This document shows positions 11,884 through 23,800 of a stretch of 64,000 nt of DNA, piece by piece. The position numbers and the translations under genes are program-made. How positions within the stretch are numbered: position 1 is the first letter of the stretch; every line of letters starts with the position of its first letter. The stretch covers positions 2,542,001 to 2,606,000 of the forward strand of contig OU612075.1 of assembly GCA_914767715.1 (NCBI GenBank), written 5' to 3'. The notes beneath the pieces were generated by a model, which was not told where the DNA came from, did not search any database, and saw nothing but the letters and a program-made list of their open reading frames with translations. Source of the stretch: Membranipora membranacea. Its lineage: Eukaryota > Bryozoa > Gymnolaemata > Cheilostomatida > Membraniporidae.

Positions 11884-14800
11884 TGTTGGTGCAAAATGTT
11901 TTGAGTTTGTTTGCTGCGCTGTTGAGCTCTGTCGTAGGGGGAACTATTGACTATGTTTTGTATGAAAGTGGGAAGATTCTTCGAGGAAAGACCGTTTTGG
12001 AAGGTACGTGGGATTAAGTCAATGATTTTAATTTTCCATGAATAGCTTCTTTTAGTTCCAACTACCGGCCTTCCATAAGTGTCTGGTCATAAACCTGATG
12101 GATTTATTACTGGTTTGAATTTACGACAGATGCAATTCGATTTAAAATGATCGACATTATTTGCTAATAATTCATAAACAGTTTATAAGAACAAAAGTGT
12201 TGATTGTAAACAAAATTGATGAGGAATCAACAAAAAAAGGAAATTATTGGGAAAAAAAGAAAAGTAAAATTTTGTTAATGCAGACACTTTAAAGATCGAT
12301 TTTTTATTCAGAATTCTGCAGTTTAATTTCAATAATCCTAGCCACCATCACAATTATAATGTTAAATTCAAAAATTACATTTTTCTAATTTAAAAAAATC
12401 TATAAACAGTACTAATTTCCTTTATGAAAAACTATTTGTTTTCAACATGCTATTTATGTATTTGTTTGTAGGTGAAGGTATCAAGTTTTTTGGATCTAAG
12501 TTGAGCCTGCGCTCTAAGATGGAGTGTGCGACATATTGCCATGCAGAGAGAGACTGTAATACAGCAGTGTACCAGCAGGACGGAGATTGTTATCTGATCA
12601 GGAACTTCACAGATACGCTGTCGATAAATCTGGAGGAGAACTCCAGTACTGTCCCTGAGGAAGAAATCATCGAGCTGAGAACAAGACAACCTAGCGGCTC
12701 AGGACTTGGACAGGTTGGTGAAGGAACATAATCCAAATGAGTGCTACTAGCTGATAAAATTCAAGATTCAAATTAGGCAATGCTTTGGATACTGAAAATC
12801 ATCAAATCCTGAAAATAAATGTTGATGAAAAATTTGTGTATTAGGTGCAGGAGATTTTTAAATAGCCTGTGGATTCGTATCGCAGAGCATAAAAGAGGTC
12901 GGGTTGTTTCTGGGAAAATTTTGAAGAGAGCAATTAGGGATTGAGTCTCCCAACGCTCAACTGATTTCATAAAGTGACATATGACGTGGTGAAGGGGGGG
13001 GGGGGGTTTATAGATGAGCAATAGCATTGAGTTTTAAACCATGTGAAAACCAACATGCATTATAACCCTGTGGTTGGAAAATTATCTTGTATCTTATATG
13101 ACTGCCATCATACAGAAAAAGCTACTGTTCCAAGAAATTGTCAATAAAGTTTTTGATACCCTTTTAAATATCTTAATAAAAGAAAAATCCTGGACTTGAG
13201 CAGTCGCACCTGACTATTTATTTTTGGGACATTATCCGGGATCATTGATAACCTATTTCAATTTTCACACAATGTCTGATTGATGAACACATTGTATGAG
13301 GACACGTCACGGTGCTGTCCTTGAAGGTCAGCGACTATTGTGTTCAAGTCTCTGTCAATTGAATACCAAGATGTCAGTGTGATGTTATATGCGTCAACAA
13401 GAGACTTAAATTTACCTTGCCATATTTTTTGTCTGACCAGCGACAATGCAAATTTGCAGTTCTAAATAATTGATATTTTGTTTGGATAGCATTAATTATT
13501 AATATGGACTTATTTGTAAACGTGATTGTCCATCAATTAGCCGCACTTACACTGCCACTTCAGAAACATGATCATCAATATTAATTACGCCATCATTGTT
13601 TAGCAGTTTTATCATCAGCATCTTATCTTATCTTATCTTATCTTATCTTGTCTTTGATATAAGATACGATGTTGTAGATAAATCAATTCTTGTTGTGGGG
13701 AATGTTATCAACAATTCCCACAATGCAATTTTAGTCTGAATCTCCCATGTACTCATTGGCCTGATATCAAAGGGAATTGCAGAAAATTGCGTTGTGCCTC
13801 AGGCCAAAATGTATCTAATTCATGATACTAGGCAGCACAAAATGGCTGTTTATTTTCTTGCAACATATCATTGAGTTCTGAGTGGTTATAACAGGAAATA
13901 AATATAAAGCAGCTACATCTTAAAAATAAAATAAAAATAAACTTTCACATCCCAAAGAAACACTATGGTTTTAAATTGTCATTCACTTTCACTTGATCAC
14001 ACATCTTATAAAAACAGTCTGAGAATGTATATATTGTTTTTAGCCTATAACATGCCCCATAGAATGTGAAGGGACTGCTATATGCCTGCTGGACTGGTCA
14101 CAGGGCGTTGATTCTGAAGGAGGCTGTATGGACATTTATGCTGCTAAAGACCAATATGGTAAATTTATACACTTCCGATCCCTGTTTTCAGCCATCACAA
14201 TATTCAAACTATGCTCAATACCAATAGCCTAAAATTTTATCAATACACAGTAAAATAATTGTCTGTCAAAAAATATTTAATCTAGCAGTGGTCAAAAAAT
14301 TGGACAGGGGGCCGTGGCCAGGGTTGAATTTTCAAAATTATTTAAAATTTGAAATGCTGGAAAACCATAATGCGTCAATAACTTATTTCTAATACTATAT
14401 CATTTTCATATGTTGCTGAAGTTGATATTTTGACTTACCCATTAGACACTGGGTTATCATGATCACAAAAAGACATGAGTGGCATTGGGATGTTCCTTTT
14501 ACCTGTTCCTTAACTAGTTTGAAAATATTTCTTATTTTTATCTTGTCTTTGGTCAATGCAACCTTGGCAGCAAAATAATAAATCCATGTCTAATAGTATA
14601 AATCATTCTGCACTGATGTGGACATTTCACTTCTAAAATTGGCGAATTAGCTTTACATGTGCATTGTTATTAAACTGTGGTAGGCCTTTTAACTTAACTT
14701 AACTGTTTAGAATAGTACCCCTCTTTTATCAATGTTCAAAAACTTATGTGGGTTAAAATCACAAGTTTGTCTCTGCCCGAACACTGAGAAATACAGCCGC

Positions 14801-17800
14801 CATATTCGGCGCCAATTTGCTCTCAGTTTGCAGGTAGGTCAGAGCACACCTGAGGCGACAATTGAGCCCAGTAGTCAGTAGGCTGCAGCTGGATTTGAAC
14901 CCGAGACCTCCAATGCTTGTGCAGGGCAGGCGCTCCAACAAACTTAGCTACCTCCTACTCCTATGATAGGTTTGGAGTTCCTTGACCTGAAATCAAACAT
15001 CATCTTTGCTGTTTCTTTTAGAGATCGATGACTGCGGATTTGATCCCTACATTCAGAGTAAAGAGTACTACGTAAACAACCTGGATCTCTCAACTCAGAG
15101 CAGCCAAATCATGTTTGTGAGTCTCATTGATTTTATTATATTGTATATATATACATATTATTTATTATAATTTATTTTCCGTTCACACATACCCTATCAG
15201 AGTCACGCTGAGTGGTCACAAAATAATATAATATAATAAAATAAAATATATTAAAATATGATATAATACAATATAATTTAATATATATTATATAATATAA
15301 TATAATATAATATAAAATGATATAACATAATATAACATAACTTCACAGAGTTGGCCCCTCTGCAATACATGATTGGTAGAGGTCATTTTAGTAACTTGCT
15401 ATGGAGAGCAGTGCGGCCGAAAACAATAAATTTGTAACAATTCAGTGTGGGATTAATTTTCAAAAAAATACAAACTACAGAAGGCTGGGCATAAATCAAA
15501 CAGGCTTATTTATCAATAAAGGATTCAAACAGGGGAAAAATCCATAACTGGTCTTCAAACAATCAAAAACAATGCGATAGCTTGTTTCGTAAAAATTCAA
15601 ATACAGCCTTAAAAATATTACACTGGATTGTCAGCTTGTCATTAGGCAAAAGCGCGACCTGTTCCAATTTAATAAATATTGACTGGGAAACCCAATAACT
15701 CTGGGGAATTCCCACTGTTAATAAAATATTACCCAATCGTGTGGCGCGACTTTTGGGAAACAATTATTTCAATAATAACTGGCCAATAAAAAGCCAATGT
15801 AGGTTGTAGGTGTTATCCAATGGGAATGTTTCAAATATTTTCCCCATTCCACTTGGTGAAAGATGGTCAGCAGTCTGCGCATGTGCGAACTGTTGAGACA
15901 TACGTTCGTCTCTGCAGCATAGGGCTTGAACTAATTCACCTAGCCTGAGTACCAAAATTGAGAAAACAATGAAAACCCATAATTTGGAAATATTTGGGCC
16001 TAAATGGAACACTGGTTTTGATATCTCATAACATTGAACCCTGGGAGTTGCCTTTCTTGATAGAAGGCAGCGCCACCACTGCTGTGCTGCAGAGATAGAC
16101 TATGTCACAAGGCTATCCTGCAAGCAGAATGGATGGTCAGACAAGCATCAATCAACATTGACAACTGTGACTTTGATGATGGATGCACCACCTCTACTGC
16201 CTCCTGATATCAACCATGCAACAGTGGCAAAGATTTCAGGCCTACAAGAGATCAGCTCTATGAATCGTTGCCAGACTGGAGTCAGTCTAGATTCAAAAGT
16301 GCCTTCAGGCTCTCAAGAGGTAGGCTGCTACAACAATACAACACTAGTCCTTCTGAACTGTGGCTGGTATTATTATTTTTAGGGTACTGTACAGGCTTTA
16401 TCAAGCTACCTGGTATGATCTTCTCCTACTTTACTCTACCCTACTCTACCCTGCAGTAATCTACTGACACTGACTGTTTTATCATAATAATAATGGTATA
16501 TATATATATATATTATGTATATATATAAATCATCATATGTTCTCACACATTAATTACTTACTTTCCCATTAATCCTAACATTGATGTTATTTCAATTGAC
16601 TTGGACTTGGTTGGACACCTCAGTTCTGCTGTCCTACCAGTCAGTTCCAAAACACCCTCAATAAAGAACACACATTCCTGCGGCGACATCCTCACAGGCA
16701 ACGGACCATTCAGGAGATATACCTTAACTATTATTCCACTATCGAGCTTGCTGTTTTGTTACGCAACAAACATTATACTGATTTTTATACAATTGACAAT
16801 TAGTTTGAAAACACGAACAATTGCTGCATAACCATTTTTATCACCGTTAGTGACTGGGTTAACATGTCAACCTTGCCTAACATTTATACTTTTTTTTATA
16901 ATTATAGAAGCATTCGATACTCTCCTCAGTGAGCTAAAGCGAACTGAAAGCGGTAAAGAGTGGTTGCGGGAACCGAGTGATCCGTATATGCCCCCTAACA
17001 CTCTGCCAAGTGAACACCGGCTCATTATTGCACTCCACTTTTTCTCTACCGTTGACTCTATGGTTTCCATAGCTACACAGTAAGTAGAGGAATTGTGAAA
17101 CCTTTATATGTGGTTCTGGATAAATTGTCGGATAACAAGCGTAGATCTATTCCAATCCGCTTACTTTTGGGTATTGATGTGTATGTTATGGTGTACCAGC
17201 GCTGACCCCCTTATATTTCTGCACATATATTTCTGTCATTTTCATTATGCATTAGATTTCATGCCTATGCCATGCCTACAGACAGCAGTTTGCTGCAGTT
17301 GTGCAGGTGGCTAGAAAACTATGTCACACGAACTTTGATGACATTGCAGATTTCTTTAACATCTCTCAATAGTTTGACTTATTATGTTTTTACAGTTTCA
17401 ACGTTACCCACTCAACTGTCCGAGAATGTGTTACCCGTATAACTGATGCCCTTTTGGAGTTGGAAGGGCGGTACATAAATTGGCCAACAGATGAAGAAAT
17501 GGCTATTGAAGAGGCCACATTCTTCACTAGATATGGTAAGTGAGTTTTTATATCATTAACAAACTAGGTCATAGTCTGCATATTGGAGTAGGCCTGATTG
17601 AGAATTACTTATAAATTAGCAATCATTATGTTAATACACTGCAAATTTGATGGTAACAGCTTGTTCTGACAGAGGGAAGTGTTGTCCCTATGTGTTTTAG
17701 CGTAAAGATGAAATTCCAGTTCTGTTTGACCAATATGCGAGGCCTAGTAACAACCCTACTTTCCATCCAATTTTAAAAGTTGTCTTCTGTTAACGGTCAA

Positions 17801-20800
17801 GTTTTAACATATACTCCATGCTGAAGAATTTGCCTAAGCTGCCATGTCTAAGATGGTGCTGTGTAAAGTGTCCTTCTCTTGATTTCTGCATTTCTTGTGC
17901 CGTCATTTCAGTCACAACATCATATATGTGAAATTGACTTGCAGCTTAATGTTTCATAGGTTTTCCTGGAGTCATAGGACTTGTTGATGGTACGGAAATC
18001 AAGATAGCCCATCCTTCTCGTCGCTCAGAGGTAGGGAATTCACTCAAGAGCAATTATCCTCAAAGTAGGCCCTGATAAAGTATACAGTCTATTGCAAGGG
18101 AGAAAGCCAAAGGATTTTACTTTATGGCAATTTTAATGTGTATGAACTTGTTTCTGACTATTTTGTATTTTTTGCACTGCATCAAATCGCGAAGTATGTG
18201 CTGGCCTGTTAATGCAATATTGAAATTTGTATTGTGTGTTTTGATAATTAAGTACCACAAACATGCTGTGTTGTTATGTAGGTACTTTTCTAAGTAATAT
18301 CACAACATAAAAACAGTCACGGAAAAAATTTACCCTATAGATTAACATGGGGTAAATATCAAATTGTAAAGCTTCTTGTTTGGGTGATCGGCACCTAATG
18401 GTTATCATAATCATTCCGTGTTTTATTGTAGACATATTACAGCAGGAAGTCAAATTATTCCTTCAACTGCATGCTGGTGGTAAATAGCGCTGAAGAGATT
18501 ATATATTACTCTGTTGGCTCACCAGGCAGTTATCATGATGCCAGGGTGTTGAGGAGGACCAGTCTCGTGGAAAAGCTGGAAGCATTGCCTAAGCAGTATC
18601 ACATATTAGGTGAGCTTTTAACAGACAAGCATACTCTCAGACAGTTATTTCTCTTCTAGCACCAGTGGGTTCAAAAATAGCTTGGCAACAACAACAAATT
18701 TTTTGGCAGGAGTTCATTACTGGTCTTATCTGTTGAAAACTGAAATCTGAAAAAAATCTGTTGAAAACTCAAAAACACAAACTCTAGATCAGTTAACGTT
18801 AGGTAAAGTTTAGCTTAGCTAGTTTATGGTCACTTCATGTTAACTAGAATAGAAATTTGGTCAGCTTAGTCCATATAAAGTAAGGAGGCTGAGTAAACCT
18901 TAGCTAGCTTTAAATTCAGATGTCTCAAGGCTGTGCGGATTGGCTAACTTTTTCTCTTGGTGATAGAGTATACATTTTAAAGTTTATCTACGCCACCGAT
19001 CAATTTATGTAGCTCAAATCAGGGGCCAACCACGGCTTATTTAGTGTTAAATTTCTGTTAACATATATTCTTTTGACATCTCTTATTCAGGTGATAGCGC
19101 ATACAGGCAAGAGCTTTATATGATGAAACCTTATAGGGATAGGAACAACAACCCGAGGAGAGTTAAGAGGTACAATCAGGCTCATAGTGCTACCAGGGTA
19201 CTTGTTGAGCATGCTAACGGCCGTCTGAAGAATACCTGGAGGAGACTGAAACATCTGGATGTACGCAGTAGGCACAAAGGCCGTGTAATAATTAGATGCT
19301 GCCTTGTGCTGCATAATTATATGCTTAAAATGGACTGCGAGTCCGATAGGGAAAATGCAGCTAGAGAAATGGCCACTTTAAGATTTGACACTGCCTGTGG
19401 TAAAAGAGAGGCCATTTGCAAGACTTATTTCAAAGCAGCTTCAGATGAAGACACTGTCCTGGAGTAGGCTTTTGCGCTGTCTTGTGCCATCATGAATTAG
19501 TTTTTTTTGTATTGATTTTGAATTTATTTTCTAACTAGTTTCTGACGATCACACTTTTGTAAACTTTTGTGTCATGGCAACAAATTCATTGTTGAGTGTA
19601 TCGGGAGCAAGTGTTGTTAATTATAGTGTGCAACTAAGAATTTTTAACATCATCACTGCGAAACAAACGCTGTCATTGACAAATAAGCTGACAGGTTTGA
19701 ATCAGCTAAAACTCCCTCAGCCTAAGTATCAGTCGACATTTGAAACATCCCATGTTCGCAGATCTTTTAGTTAGGCACCGCTTAGCACTGTTACTTGGTA
19801 TCTCACACTTGCGTTTGTTATGCCCGTTTGTTTGGTTCTGCTTAAATTCCAGTATCCTGTGTCACATGGCGTTGGCCTGCATGACTGCCAAGATCTGATT
19901 GATGCACAGCTGAGCGCTTCGCAGCATCCTGTGTAACTGTTCATGGCTTAGGTTCCCAAGTGACGTCGTGATGCTGTAGCTACAGGATATTTGGCTGATT
20001 TAAACTTGTCGGCATATTTGTCAATGACGACGTTTGTTTCACAGTTATGATGTTAAAAATTCTTAGTTGCACACTTTTATTTACTCACAAGCCATGAACT
20101 TAATCTGATCTACTTCAATTTATGCATTTGCAGAGTTTTTGGATGTCATAATGGAACTATTCTGTAAGAAATACAATAAAGATGCATTTTCATGTGCACT
20201 ATCACTGTCGGTCTATTATTAATTTATTGGTACTAAGAACAACAGAAGTTTACACAAGTGTGAACCATAGCTGAACAAAATGAGTGCAATATCAGTATAA
20301 TGGATGTGTTGATTAGCAATGCATTGTGGGTTTTTTATTGACCAAGCCATGGGATAGATCTGCTTGTCTTTATTTAATAAAGCTACTCAGCATGTACCTG
20401 CTCTCACAATCAACTGTTATGTACAGTAGTGGAGCTTTAAAGTTCTCAATTGAAATGAAAACATTTATTTTTTATAACGAAAGCTCATGATACTCAAAAT
20501 GTAACATTACACACAGCTCACATAATATATCTGACAATTTAAATTATGATGAGGTAATATGGGTAACAAGTTTGTCGAGCAGGTCTACCTTTCTCTGCTC
20601 AAACTCAAGCATTTTTTGCATGTAGTCAATTTTGGAGTTAACCTCCCTCTCCAGCAGCTCGGTCTTTTTTTCCTCGGAGTTCAGATTACGACCCTTAGGA
20701 TGTTTACGTGGCCTTATGCCGGATGATGCAGCAGCTGGTCTGTAACAGTAATAATACACTTGATGGAAGGAGTTAAGTCATGATATGGTTGAAATGGCAA

Positions 20801-23800
20801 CACTGACTCTGTTGAATATTGCAGGGTTGGTTTTTTGAGAAACAGCGTTTCAATAGCATGACATGATATTACCAAGGAGGCAGCAATAGTGTATGTGCAG
20901 GAAGTTAAGGTATTGCGACAATATATTGTACATTAGGAACTGGGTGTGCTGATGATTGGACATCATATTATGAAAACAGCTTTGTGAGAGCTTGACTCCA
21001 GGAAGAATACTGTGGTCGATTGATACTGAAGAGGGATGTAGGGTTGGAATTTATCTCTTCTTCATTGCGGCATTTGGCTGCTCCGGTCAAAATTTCAAAG
21101 AAGATTGATGACTGTAGAGATATGGATTAAAAAAATTATCGTCTTGGCCTAAGGTAGACAAAATACTCACTCTCCTCCTGCATCAACAGTGACATTCATT
21201 TCTGGCCCCTCTCCCTCTGCTTTCCTCACAGCATTGTCAAAAGTTTCTCCATATTTAAATTTCCTTCTGTTGCGACCTGTAAAATTTAAACGCCTACTCT
21301 AGTTATTTGCAAACATATTTTTGAAAATGAGAGCGAAATAAAGGGAAAGATATGAATATGCAACATGGAGGTATTACCAGCTAGCAAGATCTCTTAATGC
21401 CTAGTGTGATTTGTTAGATATGATTAGGATCAATCAAAGTGTTAGCAAGCAACTCATTTTGCTCGTATATAATAATTCTCCTATCTGAACAGGTGCTCCT
21501 TGATTCTATCACCTCAGTCGGCCATGACGACCATATTTGTTGTAACTGCTCTCATTCTTACATTCCTGCAACCACAGGGGGTTACAAACGCAAGAGATGT
21601 ACAACTCTTACCAGATTTTGAGTTCCAATCTTCAATTTCTTTGTATGTTTTGAGCAAACTTTGATACTTTCTTCTTATATCTGTACCACGTCCCCTGATC
21701 ATTGCGGGGAATCCCTCTGCTACCAACTTATCCTCGATTGTCTCCCATAGCTGTTGTAACAGAACGACATGAAAACCAACTTATCCGGGGTATGATCAGT
21801 TGGCAAGTGAAACTGGTTCCACCCATTCCATCATTTTGTTTTTATATAGGAAAATAAGTTGCGTAGCTCATAAATGGTTCGTTAGTCAAATCTACATCAA
21901 CAACATTAGCTGTTTCACTTAAATGGATTCATGTGATGATACCTTCTACTTCTCTGAGAACTATTAAAATAAATGAATTACACAACAAGGAAAATTTTAG
22001 CCTGTCTTGACATTTTTGTCAAGACAAGCTCAGAAACTTGAGGCATATTTATTGGCACACCAAAGACATACATAGCTGAAAACAAACAAATGTTTGAGCT
22101 GCAAAATAAATACCTTATCCTTTTGTGATGCGGATTTACACAGAGTCCACCGTCTCATGTTCATCACCATCACGGTGATGAGTACCTCTATCCTCTCTTT
22201 TGTGTACGGTATACATGCTGTAATGACAGAACAGAATGTGATACGCTAAGAAACGGGATATAAAAACATGTCAAGTTTTGATATCTTTGAGGTGTGCAGA
22301 TGCTGGGCAAATTAACGACATGGAAAAAATAAACAGTGCTGTTACGTTAAATAATTGTACCTGTGCCTTCCCCTTCGTAAAGTTCTTGGCGCACTTCTTC
22401 ATTATCTGACTCCGATCTTACGCTGATAGACACGTTTACTGGTGACTGGAGGAAGGACTCCCTCCTATCGAACATACCTCCATGCTGTGGAGTGGACTGC
22501 AATGGAGTGAGAGATTAGATTAAGTTAAATACTTGCGGGCCCATGTCTCAGCCTGTGAACAGATATACTGGGGAACATTGGTAAAATATTTTAGATATAG
22601 CAGGGATGCAGTTCTACCCGATAGATTAACAATGCAAGAGAACTAGGACTGTTTTATTTTTCAACCATTGAGTGATGAAAGTCACAAACATTGACATATT
22701 TGAGAATACTTACACATTTAGGAGTGGTGGGAGTTGAAACTGTGAATCTGTGTGACGGGGATGGCGTCTTCATGAGCTAAAATACAAAGTACATGATAAA
22801 TGGAATTGAAACTAACTGGAATTTAAATTAAACCTCTGCCCTGCTACAGTCAAACAATCATAACAATAAAATTTGGCAGGAGAAAATGGACATGATCTTC
22901 ATCGCCAGTTATTTAGGCTATGAAATAGAACTTCATTTTGAATCCATTTTAAATGAAAAAGGCAGTTGAAACAATCCCAACTGGAATGATTGTTTGAATT
23001 TTGACACTCATTATCCTAACTGTTACCAAAAATGTTCTTACCGAGGTTTTCTTGGCCTTCGCCAAGACTTTTTGAGATACTGTCGTCTGACGGTTTTTTG
23101 ATCCCTTTGGCCTCCCTCTCTTCTTCTTGATGTTTACTATGACCTCACTAAAAGAATGCAATCATTGAAATCATACAACTCAATGATAAGAAAGTGCTTG
23201 GGACGCAGCTACACATATAATTGTAGCGATGGATGCTGCACATGGGAATTCATGAAGTTTGTAGAATAGCTCAAGGTTAGTTTACTAAGCAATCTTTATC
23301 AATACCATGAAAACTATTATCACAACACCCATTACTTTCATTAGAGATTATGAGAACATTGGAACATTGGAACATTAGAACTTGAAACTTGAACATAAAA
23401 ACCAGTATCAAACCTTTGGGAGGGTTTTGGAGTGGCAGAAGCCATCATCATGACTAGTGTACAAAAGAAATCAGGTTAAGCAATTGTGCGAAAAAGAATG
23501 TGAAAAAAAGGGGAATGTTGTTTTAGGAGCATAAAAAAGCAAACTATTACTGGCAACTAAGGCAAGGGGTTTAGGACAGACCAGTGCTCAGACTCCAGGT
23601 TTACATCTTAACATGATTTAGGAACATGCTTTCGGTGTATGACAAAAGGAGTACCAACAGCTTTCATATATGACTTCATGTTTTAGTCGTAAAACTTAAT
23701 ACTCAGTTATCATCATGCAAAATACATTGCACATACCTTCTTGTTTCACGGATTTAGCTTGTGATTCCTTCTGTCCTGGTGTGTCATCATTGACCTCTGT

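Noticed and set aside
16158-16382. ORF starting MTTVTLMMD
   Set aside because: A different frame in the same interval gives the conserved Harbinger N-terminal helix and correct splice phase.
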